A stretch of DNA of 64,000 nucleotides from Achromobacter spanius (GCF_002812705.1 NZ_CP025030.1:4712001-4776000), one strand, 5' to 3'; positions 1 through 10,173 are shown, counted from the stretch's first letter. Notes: generated from the sequence alone by a model not told the origin. Made by a program: numbers and translations.

Positions 1-550
1 CGCGCGCCACGCGCTGGCCGACGTCATCGGCATAGTCCACGTAGCTCTTGATGGCCTGCGTGAACGCAGTGCCCAACGGCGTGACTTTCTCAAGGTTCAG
101 CCGGCTGGCGTCTTGCGGCTTGCCCGCGCGAATCGCCGCCACCATCGGCGCGATCGCATCGCGCTGATAGACGTCGTAGGCAGCCAACGCGGCGTCGAAC
201 AGCGGCTTACCCTGTGCCGACGTCTCGGGCTGCTTGCGCGCCATCTCTATCAAATCAGACGCCCTTTTCGTATAGCCATCCAGACGCTGCATGCTGGTCA
301 GGCTGTCGATGGACTTCCCTTCCAGCAGCGCGCTTTGCGCGGCCAACAACACCAGGCGGGCGCGCAGCAGTTCGGCGCCTGCGCCATCCACCGCGTTGGC
401 GCGAACCAGGTTGGTGTCCAGCAGCACTTCGATGGACGTGCGGTTGGACGTCAGTTGCTGATGCACGGCTACGCCTGTCAGCAGGAAAAGCGCGAAGAAG
501 ACGCCCAGGGCGGTTGTCAGGATTGCGCGGATACTTAAATTCTTGAACAT
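1..550 (-). CDS. Methyl-accepting chemotaxis protein, N-terminal part (runs off the left edge)
   Basis: Only the first ~183 codons are in the window. The reading frame is open to base 1 and starts with ATG at 550. The protein begins MFKNLSIRAI, followed by a hydrophobic membrane segment at about residues 10-30 (TTALGVFFALFLLTGVAV). After that comes a helical periplasmic region resembling the four-helix-bundle ligand domain of Tar/Tsr-type receptors. HAMP and signalling domains would lie outside the window. It would be an inner-membrane chemoreceptor signalling through CheA/CheW; the ligand cannot be told. A sigma-28-like promoter lies just upstream, which is the usual control for such genes and supports the call. 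Confidence 0.75.
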   Translation of the reverse strand, partial: MFKNLSIRAILTTALGVFFALFLLTGVAVHQQLTSNRTSIEVLLDTNLVRANAVDGAGAELLRARLVLLAAQSALLEGKSIDSLTSMQRLDGYTKRASDLIEMARKQPETSAQGKPLFDAALAAYDVYQRDAIAPMVAAIRAGKPQDASRLNLEKVTPLGTAFTQAIKSYVDYADDVGQRVAR

Positions 551-562
551 GAAAAGGCCACT

Positions 563-588
563 CCGGGGGTTGCAGGACGCTCCCCCGG
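563..588 (-). repeat. Hairpin at the start of the chemoreceptor transcript
   Basis: A perfect 7-bp inverted repeat, CCGGGGG at 563-569 and CCCCCGG at 582-588, lies between the proposed sigma-28 -10 element and the ATG at 550. It would fold at the extreme 5' end of the mRNA. Its role is unknown; it could stabilise the transcript or affect initiation. Confidence 0.5.
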
Positions 589-615
589 TTAACGGCATCT
601 TGCAACGAAAAGTTA
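589..615 (-). promoter_or_regulatory. Sigma-28 (FliA) type promoter for the chemoreceptor gene
   Basis: On the minus strand TAACTTTT (608-615), an 11-base spacer, then GCCGTTAA (589-596). The enterobacterial FliA consensus is TAAAGTTT-N11-GCCGATAA, so 6 of 8 and 7 of 8 bases match and the spacing is exact. It lies about 40 bases before the ATG of the chemoreceptor gene. Confidence 0.65.
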
Positions 616-840
616 AATATCTCAGAGCGTTACAAAAGTTTGACAAGGCGCTTCAGGGCGCGAGGCTAATCGCCCCGCAAGGCCCGCCGTTGCTGGATGT
701 GCGTGATCCGCAGCCCCCACTCCGCCCCACCCCTGCTTGCGGCCTTGAAAAGTATGAACTACGGTCGGTCGGCAATTCAGATGCGAGCAGCCGGGGACCT
801 TTCAGTCAGATCGACTGAGCAATTACGGGGAGGCATCAAG

Positions 841-1749
841 ATGAAGTTGCAGCAAGTGTTCGACTTTCTTGCCGTCACGCAACATGGCAGCGTGCACGCG
901 GCAGCCCGGGCAACCGGGCAAACCCAACCAGCCTTAACCAAGTCCTTGCGGCGGCTTGAACGCACGCTGGGACTGCCGTTGTTCGACCGGCACGCCAAAG
1001 GCATGCGGCCCAACGACTACGGCAAACGCTTTCTACCCCACGCCCAACACCTGGTTCACGAAACCAAGCGCGCCCGCGACACCATGTCGCAAATGCGCGG
1101 TGAACGGCTGGGCACCGTGCAGTACGGCATCTCGGCGGCGGCATCCGTATTGCTGTCCACATCCGCCATCCACCGCTTCCGGCAGCACTACCCCGAGGTA
1201 GAACTCAGTTGCCGCAGCGGCCTCTATCACACCCTGACGCCGCTGCTGCGCGAAGGCCAACTGGATTTCGCCATTTGTTCGCTGAACGCGGACGACACCG
1301 ATCCGCAGCTCAAGGCGCGCGTGCTGCTGACCAGCCCGTTGGTGATGGCCGCGCGTCGCGACCACCCCTTGGGGCAGGCGCGCAGCTTGCATGAACTACG
1401 CGAGGCGGTATTCGCGGTGGCGGGGCCGCCCGGCCAACCGGGCGCATCGGTCTACCCCGTGTTCAGCCAAGCGGGCCTGGGCACCCCACGGGTGGACATG
1501 CAGACGGATGGCTTGATCGACACGGCCGCGCTGGTGGCAAACAGCGACCGCATGGCCTTGTTGCCCACCGCGTTGATCACCACCGGCCTGTTGCGCGAGC
1601 AACTGGACATCGTGCCCATTGCCGAGCCTCTGCCCAGTTATGTGATTGGCCTGATTCAACGCACCGCGCAGCCTTTGACGCCGGCGGCGGAAGAACTGTC
1701 GACCCAGTTTGAACGCGAAGCCGCCGACCTGCGCACGGCTTCGCCTTGA
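841..1749 (+). CDS. LysR-family transcriptional regulator
   Basis: 302 residues, the usual LysR length. The N-terminal winged helix-turn-helix is at about residues 3-62 (QVFDFLAVTQHGSVHAAARA, then TQPALTKSLRRLE and LPLFDRHAKGM). A two-lobed LysR substrate-binding domain follows from about residue 90. The ATG at 841 is chosen over an upstream frame extension because GGGGAGG lies about 8 bases before it and the family motif starts there directly. The nearest neighbours are divergent (chemoreceptor) or convergent (purL), so no target operon is evident. The effector is unknown. Confidence 0.88.
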   Translation: MKLQQVFDFLAVTQHGSVHAAARATGQTQPALTKSLRRLERTLGLPLFDRHAKGMRPNDYGKRFLPHAQHLVHETKRARDTMSQMRGERLGTVQYGISAAASVLLSTSAIHRFRQHYPEVELSCRSGLYHTLTPLLREGQLDFAICSLNADDTDPQLKARVLLTSPLVMAARRDHPLGQARSLHELREAVFAVAGPPGQPGASVYPVFSQAGLGTPRVDMQTDGLIDTAALVANSDRMALLPTALITTGLLREQLDIVPIAEPLPSYVIGLIQRTAQPLTPAAEELSTQFEREAADLRTASP

Positions 1750-1782
1750 GGGGCTAACTTACCGCCCGCGTGTCTGGATGAA

Positions 1783-4700
1783 TTACTTCAACCAGGCGCG
1801 CGCGTTGCGGAAGATGCGCATCCAGGGGCTGTACGCGCCGCCCGTGTCCGCGTTGCCCCATTTTTCGGGCGCCCAAGACATCATGACGTTGCGGGTCACG
1901 CGCTCGGGGTGCGGCATCAAGACCGTGAAGCGGCCATCGGCCGTGGTGACGGAAGTCAGGCCGCCGGGGCTGCCGTTCGGGTTGAACGGATAGGCTTCGG
2001 TGGGTAGTCCACGGTTGTCGATGTAGCGCGCGGCGGCCAGCACGCGGCTGGCGTCGCCTTGCTGCGAGAAGTCGGCATAGCCTTCGCCGTGGGCCACGGC
2101 CACCGGAATACGGGCGCCTTCCATGCCGGCAAAGAAGATGGACGGCGACTTGGCCACTTCCACCATCGACAGGCGCGCTTCGTACTTTTCCGATTGGTTG
2201 CGCGTGAAGCGCGGCCAGTGCTCGGCGCCCGGAATCATCGGGGCCAAGGCCGCCATCATCTGGCAACCGTTGCACACGCCCAGCGCGAACGTATCCGGAC
2301 GCGCGAAGTACGCGGCGAACTGATCCGACAACTGGCTGTTGAAGCGGATGGTGCGCGCCCAGCCTTCACCGGCGCCCAGCACGTCGCCGTAGCTGAAACC
2401 GCCCACGGCCACCAGACCTTGCATCTGCGCCAGGTCCACGCGGCCGGCCAACAGGTCGGTCATGTGCACGTCGATGGCTTCGAAGCCCGAGGTATCGAAG
2501 GCCCAGGCCATTTCCACCTGGCTGTTGCAACCCTGCTCGCGCAGGATGGCCACGCGCGGACGCTTGCCGGTATTGATGAAGGGCGCGGCAATGTCTTCTT
2601 GCGGGTCGAAGGACACGTTCGGGCTCATGCCGGGGTCGGTCGTATCGTTCCAGACGTCAAGTTCGGCTTGCGCGCACGCCGGGTTGTCGCGGCGGGCCAT
2701 GATGCGGTAGGACACTTCGCTCCAGGCGCGGCCCAGTTCAGCGCGCGGCTGGCCCCAGACCTTCTTGCCATCGCGATAGAACTCGACTTCGTCGGCGCCG
2801 TTCAGGCCGCCAATGACGTGCGAGTGGGCCGACAGGCCGGCGCCACGCAGCACTTGCATGACGGCGTCGCGTTGCGAGGCCGGCACCTGGATGACGGCAC
2901 CCGCTTCTTCCGAGAACAGCGCCTTCAGCGTCAGCTCTTCGCGTTGCACCTTCACTTGATCCGGGCGGATCTTGTAGTCGCCCCAATCCGCCGATTGCGG
3001 ATCGAAGGTCAGCATGTCCAGGTTCACGGACACGCCGGTGCGGCCGGCGAAGGCCATTTCGGTCAGCGTGGCGAACAGGCCGCCGTCGGAACGATCGTGG
3101 TAGGCCAGGATGGTGCCGGCTTCGGCCAGCGTGCGGATCGTGATGAAGAACGCGCGCAGGTCTTGCGGCGCGTCGATGTCCGGCACGGTTTCGCCGATCT
3201 GGTTGTACGTCTGCGCCAGGATCGAGCCACCCATGCGGTGACGGCCACGGCCCAGGTCAATCAAAATCAGTACGCTGTCGCCCGCGTCGGTGCGCAGTTG
3301 CGGGGTCAGGCTGGCGCGCACGTCGGCCACTGGGGCAAACGCCGTCACCACCAGCGACACCGGCGCCACCACCTGACGCTGCTCACCGTCCTGTTCCCAG
3401 GACGTCTTCATGGACAGGGAATCCTTGCCCACCGGAATGGACAGGCCGGTGGCCTGGCACAGTTCGCTGACGGCGGACACGGTGTCATACAGCGCGGCGT
3501 CCTGGCCGTCGACGCCGCAAGCGGCCATCCAGTTGGCGGACAGCTTGATGTCTTCCAGGCGCGCCACGTCGGCGGCGGCCAGGTTGGTCAGGGCTTCGGC
3601 CACGGCCATGCGGCCGGACGCCGGGGCGTCGAGCATGGCGATGGGGGTGCGTTCGCCCATCGACATGGCTTCGCCACGGAAGCCTTCGTAGTCGGCCAGC
3701 GTCACGGCGCAGTCAGCCACCGGCACTTGCCACGGGCCGACCATCTGGTCGCGGCTGGACAGCCCGCCCACGGTGCGGTCGCCGATGGTGATCAGGAAGG
3801 ACTTGTTGGCGACGGTGGGGTGACGCAGCACGCGGTAAGCGGCTGCGGTCAGGTCGATGCCGGCCAGATCCAGCGGCGCGGACACGCCAGGCAGGCGGCG
3901 CACGTCGCGCGTCATGCGTGGCGGCTTGCCCAGGATGACGTCGATCGGCACGTCCACGGGACGCACTTCGGCGTCGCCTTGCGGGCGAATCGTGTCCAGG
4001 CCGGGCAGGCCCTCGCCGTCCACCACGCGCAGTTGGCGTTCTTCAGTGGCCACGCCCACCACCGCGTAGGGGCAGCGTTCGCGGCGGGCGATGGCGTCAA
4101 AGCGTTCCAGGTCTTTCGGCAGAATCGACAGAACATAGCGTTCCTGCGATTCATTGCTCCAGATTTCGGCGGGCGACAGGCCCGACTCTTCCAGCGGCAC
4201 GCGCTTCAAGTCAAAGATGGCGCCACGGCCGGCGTCGTTGACCAATTCCGGGAAGGCATTGGACAAGCCGCCCGCGCCCACGTCGTGGATGGCGATGATG
4301 GGGTTGTTCTCGGCCTGCTGCCAGCAGCGGTCGATGACTTCTTGCGCGCGGCGTTCGATTTCCGGGTTGCCGCGCTGGACGGAATCAAAGTCCAGTTCGG
4401 CCGAGTTGCTGCCCATGCTGATGCTGGAGGCGGCGCCGCCGCCCATGCCGATACGGAAGCCCGGGCCGCCCAGTTGGATCAACAGCGCGCCGGGGGGAAT
4501 CACGTCTTTGTGGGTCAGGCCCGCGTCGATGCTGCCCAGGCCGCCCGCGATCATGATGGGCTTGTGATAGCCCCAGCGCGTGCCGCCGGCGGTCTGCTCG
4601 AACGAACGGAAGTAGCCCAAGAGGTTGGGCCGGCCGAATTCGTTGTTGAACGCGGCGCCGCCGATGGGGCCGTCGATCATGATGGACAAGGGCGAGGCGA

Positions 4701-5832
4701 TGCGCTCGGGCAGGCCGTGGTGGTCGGCTTCCCAGGGTTGCAGCGCGTCGTCAAAACGCAGGTGCGACACGGTGAAGCCGGTCAGGCCGGCCTTGGGCTT
4801 GGAGCCACGGCCGGTGGCGCCTTCGTCGCGGATTTCGCCGCCCGCGCCAGTGGACGCGCCCGGGAACGGGGCGATGGCGGTCGGGTGGTTGTGGGTTTCC
4901 ACCTTCATCAAGGTGTGCACGGTGGTGTCACGGCGGATGTACTTGGCGCCGTCAGCGCCCTCGCCCGTGACGCCCGGCACGCCGGCCTGGAAGCGCTGCG
5001 CGGGGCCGCCGGCCATGATGGCGGCGTTGTCCGAATACGCCACGACCGTGCCTTCCGGCTGCGCCTTGTGCGTGGCGCGGATCATGCCGAACAGCGTGTT
5101 GGGCTGCGACTGGCCGTCGATGACCCATTCGGCGTTGAAGATCTTGTGGCGGCAATGTTCGCTATTGGCCTGCGCGAACATCATCAGTTCCACGTCGGTG
5201 GGGTCGCGCCCCAGGTCGGTGAAGGACTTGGCCAGGTATTCGATTTCGTCTTCCGACAGGGCCAGGCCCAGCGACACGTTGGCCTCGGCCAATGCCTTGA
5301 CGCCATCAGCCTGCACGCCGACGGTGCGCATGGGCTTGCCGGCCAGCGTCTGGAACAGCGCCTGGCCGTCGAAGCTGGCGTCAACCACGGTTTCGGTCAT
5401 GCGGTCGTGCAGGCAGTCGGCCGCGCGCGCCAGCATGGCGTCGTCAAACGACTTGGTGCCGAGCAGGCCGCGTTCGGGGGTGATCACATAGCGCACGCCG
5501 CGCTCAATGCGGTGCACCGATGACAAGCCACAGTTGTGGGCGATGTCGGTGGCCTTGCTGGCCCAGGGGGAAATGGTGCCCAGGCGCGGAATGACCAGCA
5601 GCGACAGGCTTTTGGCGGGCGCCTCAGCCGTGCTGGGCGTGCCGTAATCCAGCAATTGGGTCAGGTGTTGCTGCTGTTCGGCCGTCAGGGCGGCGTCGGT
5701 GCTGACGAAGTGCTCGTAGCGAGCGGAGATGTCGGCCACCGGCAGGCCGGCTTCCTTTAGTTGCGCCAACAGGCGATCGCGACGAAAGGAGGACAGGACG
5801 GAGGAACCAGGCAGATGCTGAACTAGGGACAC
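1783..5832 (-). CDS. purL: Phosphoribosylformylglycinamidine synthase, large single-chain form
   Basis: Fourth step of purine synthesis: converts FGAR, glutamine and ATP to FGAM in the cytosol. About 1349 residues with the layout of the proteobacterial single-chain enzyme: N-terminal domain, linker, two AIR-synthase-like halves (motifs [20 protein letters not shown] and [15 protein letters not shown]), and a C-terminal glutamine amidotransferase domain. That domain has the nucleophile in [12 protein letters not shown] and the His/Glu in [10 protein letters not shown]. The start is uncertain. GTG at 5832 (VSLVQHLPG) is preferred; a TTG at 5862 would add ten residues; neither has a strong ribosome site. 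The gene stands alone, convergent with the LysR gene. Confidence 0.97.
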   Translation of the reverse strand: MSLVQHLPGSSVLSSFRRDRLLAQLKEAGLPVADISARYEHFVSTDAALTAEQQQHLTQLLDYGTPSTAEAPAKSLSLLVIPRLGTISPWASKATDIAHNCGLSSVHRIERGVRYVITPERGLLGTKSFDDAMLARAADCLHDRMTETVVDASFDGQALFQTLAGKPMRTVGVQADGVKALAEANVSLGLALSEDEIEYLAKSFTDLGRDPTDVELMMFAQANSEHCRHKIFNAEWVIDGQSQPNTLFGMIRATHKAQPEGTVVAYSDNAAIMAGGPAQRFQAGVPGVTGEGADGAKYIRRDTTVHTLMKVETHNHPTAIAPFPGASTGAGGEIRDEGATGRGSKPKAGLTGFTVSHLRFDDALQPWEADHHGLPERIASPLSIMIDGPIGGAAFNNEFGRPNLLGYFRSFEQTAGGTRWGYHKPIMIAGGLGSIDAGLTHKDVIPPGALLIQLGGPGFRIGMGGGAASSISMGSNSAELDFDSVQRGNPEIERRAQEVIDRCWQQAENNPIIAIHDVGAGGLSNAFPELVNDAGRGAIFDLKRVPLEESGLSPAEIWSNESQERYVLSILPKDLERFDAIARRERCPYAVVGVATEERQLRVVDGEGLPGLDTIRPQGDAEVRPVDVPIDVILGKPPRMTRDVRRLPGVSAPLDLAGIDLTAAAYRVLRHPTVANKSFLITIGDRTVGGLSSRDQMVGPWQVPVADCAVTLADYEGFRGEAMSMGERTPIAMLDAPASGRMAVAEALTNLAAADVARLEDIKLSANWMAACGVDGQDAALYDTVSAVSELCQATGLSIPVGKDSLSMKTSWEQDGEQRQVVAPVSLVVTAFAPVADVRASLTPQLRTDAGDSVLILIDLGRGRHRMGGSILAQTYNQIGETVPDIDAPQDLRAFFITIRTLAEAGTILAYHDRSDGGLFATLTEMAFAGRTGVSVNLDMLTFDPQSADWGDYKIRPDQVKVQREELTLKALFSEEAGAVIQVPASQRDAVMQVLRGAGLSAHSHVIGGLNGADEVEFYRDGKKVWGQPRAELGRAWSEVSYRIMARRDNPACAQAELDVWNDTTDPGMSPNVSFDPQEDIAAPFINTGKRPRVAILREQGCNSQVEMAWAFDTSGFEAIDVHMTDLLAGRVDLAQMQGLVAVGGFSYGDVLGAGEGWARTIRFNSQLSDQFAAYFARPDTFALGVCNGCQMMAALAPMIPGAEHWPRFTRNQSEKYEARLSMVEVAKSPSIFFAGMEGARIPVAVAHGEGYADFSQQGDASRVLAAARYIDNRGLPTEAYPFNPNGSPGGLTSVTTADGRFTVLMPHPERVTRNVMMSWAPEKWGNADTGGAYSPWMRIFRNARAWLK

Positions 5833-5862
5833 GATGCGGGCGCCGTATAAGGATGGGAGCAA

Positions 5863-6185
5863 AACGGGATTTTACCTGTTTAGGGGGTTTTCCCGGAGCC
5901 GTTATTCAAGAAGCTTGCAAAGCCCTTGTTTTCCCTAGTGTTACAAAAGAATTCTGACGACGATTAACCAGGATGGTGCATAGCAATATCGGCTTGAAGC
6001 CACGGTGTCATCGCGAAATATCCAGCGTCTTAACGCCGCGCCACAGAATCGTCTGACGCAATGCAGCATGTTGTTGTCGCCCCGCACCACGGGAAAACAC
6101 GAACACCCTCGCCCCAAGGGCGACGGTAGGATGCAGCGACCCAATTCATAAAGCGGGCCCCCGCGCCCAAGCCGTCGCCGCACCC
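5863..6185. other. Divergent intergenic region between purL and a TRAP operon
   Basis: About 320 bases between the purL start (minus strand) and the first TRAP gene (plus strand). It is more AT-rich than its surroundings near 5870-6000 and should hold both promoters. No convincing gene, operator palindrome or riboswitch was recognised. The short frames across it have no recognisable product. Confidence 0.5.
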
Positions 6186-6719
6186 ATGTCCCGCCCTGAA
6201 GCCTCCATCGAGCCCGTCGAACCGATCCTCCCCGTTGAACCCGATCCCGCCGTAAAGGTGCCGCTGGCCATTGAAAAATGGTTGGCCGTGATTCTGCTGG
6301 CGACGCTGGCGCTGATCACCTTCGCCAACGTGCTGGTGCGCTATTTCACGGACCAGTCGTTCGCCTGGACCGAAGAAATTTCGGTGTTCCTGCTGATCGT
6401 GCTGACTATGGCGGGCGGCAGCGTGGCCTTTGTGCGCAACCACCATATCCGTATTGAAATCCTGGCGGATTCCGGTTCACCGCGCCGCCAGCGCATCATG
6501 GCCTTGATTGCCAACGGCTGCGTGCTGGCGTTCTTCGTGCTGCTGACCGTGCTGTCGGTGAAGCTGGTGTCCGACGAATTCATGTACGAAGAAACGTCCC
6601 CCGCTATCGGCGTGCCGACCTGGTGGTATTCGATCTGGCTGCCGGTGATGGCGGCAGCAATCTCGCTGCGCACCCTGGGCATCATCCGCCGCATTCTGCA
6701 GACCGCGGGCAAGCCATGA
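6186..6719 (+). CDS. TRAP transporter small permease subunit (DctQ family)
   Basis: 177 residues with four predicted membrane segments (about 37-57, 75-95, 112-132 and 152-170), the usual size and topology of DctQ proteins. The family-typical segment FAWTEEISVFLLIVLTMAGG is present. The N-terminus is a Pro/Glu-rich cytoplasmic stretch (EPVEPILPVEPDP). It pairs with the large permease encoded next, whose ATG overlaps this gene's stop codon. The start is ATG 6186; the ribosome site is weak. Confidence 0.9.
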   Translation: MSRPEASIEPVEPILPVEPDPAVKVPLAIEKWLAVILLATLALITFANVLVRYFTDQSFAWTEEISVFLLIVLTMAGGSVAFVRNHHIRIEILADSGSPRRQRIMALIANGCVLAFFVLLTVLSVKLVSDEFMYEETSPAIGVPTWWYSIWLPVMAAAISLRTLGIIRRILQTAGKP

Positions 6720-8014
6720 TCGTCTCGCTGCTGTTCATTGTCTTCATCGTCCTGATGCTGATCGGGGTGCCGGTGGGCGTGGCGCTGGGCATCGGCGGCA
6801 CCATTGCCATCGTGCTGTCCAACCTGGATACGCCCTGGTATGGCTTGTTGGCCGTGCCGCAGAACTTCTACGCGGGGCTGGCCAAGTACCCGCTGCTGGC
6901 CATCCCCATGTTCGTGCTGGTCGGCTCCATCTTCGACCGGTCCGGCGTGGCCAAGCGGCTGGTGGATTTTGCGATTGCCATCGTGGGCCGCGGCCCGGGC
7001 ATGCTGCCGCTGGTGTCGATTGCGGTGGCCATGTTCCTGGGTGGCATTTCGGGGTCAGGCCCGGCCTGCGCAGCGGCGGTGGGCGCGGTGATGATCACCG
7101 CCATGTCGCGCGCGGGCTACCCGGGGTCGTTCTCGGCGTCGGTCGTGGCGGCAGGCGCCGCCACGGACATCCTGATTCCCCCGTCGGTGGCGTTCATTAT
7201 CTATTCGGTGCTGGTGCCCGGCGCGTCCGTGCCCGCGCTGTTTGCGGCCGGCATGATTCCCGGCCTGCTGGCGGGCTTTGCGCTGATCATTCCCGCCGTA
7301 TGGCTATCGCGCAAATACAAGATGGGCGCGCTGGAATCCCACTTGCCGCGCCCGCCCTTCTGGGCAAGCCTGCGCGATGCTTCATGGGGCTTGGCCGCGC
7401 CGGTGCTGATTCTGGGCGGCATGCGCCTGGGCTGGTTCACGCCTACCGAGGCGGCGGTGGTGGCGGTGTTCTACGGCTTGTTCGTGGGCGGTTTCATTCA
7501 CCGCACCATCAAGCTGCGCGACCTTTTCACCATCTTGCGCGAAGCCGCCGAGCTGTCCGCCGTGATCATGCTGGTGGTGACGCTGGCCGGCATCTTTGCG
7601 TGGGCGCTGTCGACGCTGAGCGTGATTGACCCGATCACCAACGCCATCGTCAATTCCGGCTTGGGCGAATGGGGCGTGCTGTCGCTGTTGATCTTGCTGC
7701 TGATGACGGTGGGCATGTTCCTGGACGGCATTTCGATTTTCCTGATTTTCGTGCCGCTGCTGATGCCGATTGCCAATGCCTATGGCTGGGATCCGGTGTG
7801 GTTCGGCGTGGTGCTGACCTTGAAGGTGGCGCTGGGCCAATTCACGCCGCCGCTGGCCGTGAACCTGATGGTGTCGTGCCGCATTGCCCGGGTGCCCATG
7901 GAGTCCACGGTGCGGTGGGTGGTGTGGCTGCTGGCTTCCATGTTCCTGGTGCTGGTGGCGGTGCTGGTGTTTCCGCAACTGGCGCTGTGGCTGCCGCATA
8001 AGTTGGGTTATTGA
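6716..8014 (+). CDS. TRAP transporter large permease subunit (DctM family)
   Basis: 432 residues, very hydrophobic, matching the 12-segment DctM transport channel that uses a Na+ gradient to import small organic acids. Family motifs are visible, for example SGSGPACAAAVGAVMITAM and ATDILIPPSVAFIIYSVL, and PPLAVNLMVSCRI near the end. The start ATG at 6716 overlaps the small-permease stop (ATGA), so the two are translationally coupled. A longer frame start at 6623 would lie inside the upstream gene and is not used. The substrate is unknown. Confidence 0.93.
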   Translation: MIVSLLFIVFIVLMLIGVPVGVALGIGGTIAIVLSNLDTPWYGLLAVPQNFYAGLAKYPLLAIPMFVLVGSIFDRSGVAKRLVDFAIAIVGRGPGMLPLVSIAVAMFLGGISGSGPACAAAVGAVMITAMSRAGYPGSFSASVVAAGAATDILIPPSVAFIIYSVLVPGASVPALFAAGMIPGLLAGFALIIPAVWLSRKYKMGALESHLPRPPFWASLRDASWGLAAPVLILGGMRLGWFTPTEAAVVAVFYGLFVGGFIHRTIKLRDLFTILREAAELSAVIMLVVTLAGIFAWALSTLSVIDPITNAIVNSGLGEWGVLSLLILLLMTVGMFLDGISIFLIFVPLLMPIANAYGWDPVWFGVVLTLKVALGQFTPPLAVNLMVSCRIARVPMESTVRWVVWLLASMFLVLVAVLVFPQLALWLPHKLGY

Positions 8015-8095
8015 TTTGGATTATTGAAGCGAAAGCAGGTCCGTAGCGATCTTGATTACAACAACAGACACACTCGCAAAGAGAGGAGACACCGT

Positions 8096-9124
8096 ATGAA
8101 CTTCCGCAACCTGATTGGCGCCGCGCTGTGCGCCGCCGCCGTGGTCGGCATGACGCCGGCGCACGCGCAGAACTACAAGTCCGAATACAAGCTGTCCATC
8201 GTGGTGGGCACGACGTTCCCGTGGGGCCAGGGCGCCGAGATCTGGTCCAAGCTGGTGCGCGAGCGCACCGACGGCCGCATCAACATCAAGGTGTACCCGG
8301 GCACGTCGCTGGTGCAAGGCGACCAGACGCGCGAATTCACCGCCATCCGCCAAGGCGTGATCGACATGGCGGTGGGGTCCACCATCAACTGGTCGCCGCA
8401 GGTCAAGCAGTTGAACCTGTTTTCGCTGCCCTTCCTGATGCCCGACTACGCTGCCATCGACGCGCTGGTGCAAGGCGACGTGGGCCGCGAGATGTTCAAG
8501 CTGATCGAAAAAGCCGGCGTGGTGCCGCTGGCCTGGGGAGAAAACGGCTATCGCCAGCTGAGCAATTCCAAGCGCGAAGTGAAGACGCCCGCCGACATGA
8601 AGGGCATGAAGCTGCGCGTGGTGGGTTCGCCGCTGTACATCGACACGTTCACGGCCCTGGGCGCCAACCCCACGCAGATGAGCTGGGCCGATGCGCAGCC
8701 GGCGCTGGCCAGCGGCGCGGTGGATGGGCAGGAAAATCCGCTGTCGATCTATACGGGTTCCAAGCTTTATACGGTGGGCCAGAAGTATTTGACGCTGTGG
8801 AACTACGTGGCCGACCCGCTGATCTTCGTGGTGAACCGCGAGGTGTGGAATTCCTGGTCGGAAAAGGACCGCGACATCGTGCGCCAGGCCGCGCTGGATG
8901 CCGGCAAGCAACAGATCGTGATTGCACGCAAGGGCGTCACGCCAAGCGACCCGTCGCTGCTGAAGGAAATCGAAGGCCACGGCGTAACGGTGACGTCCTT
9001 GTCGAAGGCCGAACACGACGCCTTCGCGAAGATCACGCAGCCGGTTTACGACAAGTGGAAGAAGCAGATCGGCGAAGACCTGGTCAACATGGCCGAAAAG
9101 TCCATCGCTGCGCGCAAGCAGTGA
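8096..9124 (+). CDS. TRAP transporter solute-binding protein (DctP family)
   Basis: 342 residues with a cleavable Sec signal (MNFRNLIGAALCAAAVV, cleavage likely after AHA near residue 24). A DctP fold follows. The conserved substrate-carboxylate-binding arginine region is visible in MKGMKLRVVGSPLY, and the later family motif in ASGAVDGQENPLS. It delivers substrate in the periplasm to the two permease subunits encoded just upstream. The start ATG 8096 has a good ribosome site (GAGAGGAGA). The gene is last in the operon and is followed by a strong terminator. The substrate is not deducible. Confidence 0.93.
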   Translation: MNFRNLIGAALCAAAVVGMTPAHAQNYKSEYKLSIVVGTTFPWGQGAEIWSKLVRERTDGRINIKVYPGTSLVQGDQTREFTAIRQGVIDMAVGSTINWSPQVKQLNLFSLPFLMPDYAAIDALVQGDVGREMFKLIEKAGVVPLAWGENGYRQLSNSKREVKTPADMKGMKLRVVGSPLYIDTFTALGANPTQMSWADAQPALASGAVDGQENPLSIYTGSKLYTVGQKYLTLWNYVADPLIFVVNREVWNSWSEKDRDIVRQAALDAGKQQIVIARKGVTPSDPSLLKEIEGHGVTVTSLSKAEHDAFAKITQPVYDKWKKQIGEDLVNMAEKSIAARKQ

Positions 9125-9222
9125 ACAGGGTTGACGGCAACGTACTGATTTAGCAGCAAGCCCCAGGGGAACGACGGCGCAAGCCGCCAAATCGAGGCAG
9201 GGACGTTAGATCCCTCCCAACC

Positions 9223-9260
9223 AAACAGGCGCCAGCCAAAAGCTGGCGCCTGTTTCCTTT
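9223..9260 (+). terminator. Rho-independent terminator of the TRAP operon
   Basis: A perfect 14-bp stem: aaacaggcgccagc (9223-9236), a 5-base loop, then gctggcgcctgttt (9242-9255). A short T-rich tail follows. It lies about 100 bases after the dctP-type stop codon. Confidence 0.9.
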
Positions 9261-9315
9261 TGGGTGTTCGCCTTTAGGGCGGGAACGCCGGCGTCGGACG
9301 CGTTGTGGCGAAATT

Positions 9316-9495
9316 GTAGGATGGGTGAAGCGCGGGACGCTTACCAAAAGAAATTGAATGGGGATCGCGCGTAACCCATCTGACGGAGGCTGCGTTGTGG
9401 CTGAACCCGTTAAGAACTCCACCGCTGCTTGATGGGTTACGCGCGTTGTAGGGCGTTGTTCTTGTTTAAGGATTCTCGCGCTTCACCCATCCTAC
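9316..9495. repeat. Nested inverted repeat, REP/BIME-like intergenic element
   Basis: The outer arms are a perfect 19-bp inverted repeat, gtaggatgggtgaagcgcg (9316-9334) and its complement (9477-9495). The inner arms are a perfect 15-bp inverted repeat, cgcgcgtaacccatc (9366-9380) and gatgggttacgcgcg (9431-9445). The arms are related in sequence (GATGGGT core). This is the pattern of dispersed extragenic palindromic elements seen in many proteobacteria. It sits between convergent gene ends and contains no gene. Confidence 0.75.
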
Positions 9496-9567
9496 GGGTA
9501 TGCCTCGGGCATCCTACGGGTATGCCTCGGGCATCTTACGGGTATGCCTCGGGCATCCTACGGGTAT
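9489..9567. repeat. 22-bp tandem repeat, about 3.6 copies, overlapping the greB stop
   Basis: Units at 9489-9510, 9511-9532, 9533-9554 and a partial fourth at 9555-9567. The unit begins atcctacgggtatgcc and ends tcgggc. Copy 3 has one base change (atctt). The first copy overlaps the outer arm of the REP-like element and the last copy contains the greB stop codon (complement at 9558-9560). Confidence 0.9.
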
Positions 9568-10100
9568 CGCACTTCCATGATGTCCAACTCTTCTATTCCG
9601 CCGGGGGTGCGTAGCACTACCGTGTCGCCTTCCCTGGCTTTGATCAGCGCGCGGGCGACGGGGGAAATCCAGCTGATTTTGCCGGCCAGGGGCTCGGCTT
9701 CGTCGACGCCGACGATGGTGACGGTGTGCTCTTCGCCGGCCTTGTCGCTGTACAACACCGTGGCGCCGAAGAATACCTGGTCGCGGTTGGGCTGCAAGGC
9801 GGGGTCGACGACTTCGGCGATGTCCAGGCGCTTGGTCAAAAAGCGCATGCGGCGGTCGATTTCGCGCAGGCGTTTCTTGCCGTACAGGTAATCGCCGTTC
9901 TCGGAACGGTCGCCGTTGGAGGCTGCCCACGACACCACTTGCACCACCGACGGGCGCTCTACGTTCATCAGGTGCGTCAGTTCGGCGCGCAGGCGTTCGT
10001 AGCCTTCGGGGGTCATGTAGTTCTTGGTGCCCACGGGCAAGGCTTGGGCTTGCGGCAGGTCGTCCTCGTTGTCGGACTCTTTAACAAAGGCTTTGTTCAT
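9558..10100 (-). CDS. greB: Transcription elongation factor GreB
   Basis: 180 residues. GreB binds the RNA polymerase secondary channel and stimulates cleavage of backtracked RNA. The N-terminal coiled coil (YMTPEGYERLRAELTHLM) ends in the acidic tip motif NGDRSENGDYLYGKKRLREI, characteristic of GreB with a YLYGKK segment. The C-terminal FKBP-like domain contains ISWISPVARALIKAREGDTV. Start ATG 10100. The stop codon lies within a 22-bp tandem repeat, so the last two or three codons (RYP) are shaped by the repeat. Confidence 0.95.
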   Translation of the reverse strand: MNKAFVKESDNEDDLPQAQALPVGTKNYMTPEGYERLRAELTHLMNVERPSVVQVVSWAASNGDRSENGDYLYGKKRLREIDRRMRFLTKRLDIAEVVDPALQPNRDQVFFGATVLYSDKAGEEHTVTIVGVDEAEPLAGKISWISPVARALIKAREGDTVVLRTPGGIEELDIMEVRYP

Positions 10101-10173
10101 AGCGGCTGCGCCGCAGTGGCGCGATCCCAATATCAATGGCTTGCAGGATGGGCGGCGTTGGTGACCGCCCGCG

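Noticed and set aside
2059..5523. A very long open frame (over 1150 codons) on the plus strand opposite purL
   Set aside because: It is His/Arg/Gly-rich, has no recognisable domain and mirrors purL codon use in a GC-rich gene; purL on the other strand is certain.
9489..9567. Possible CRISPR-like array
   Set aside because: The repeats are directly adjacent without unique spacers, so it is a tandem repeat, not CRISPR. No cas gene is in the window.
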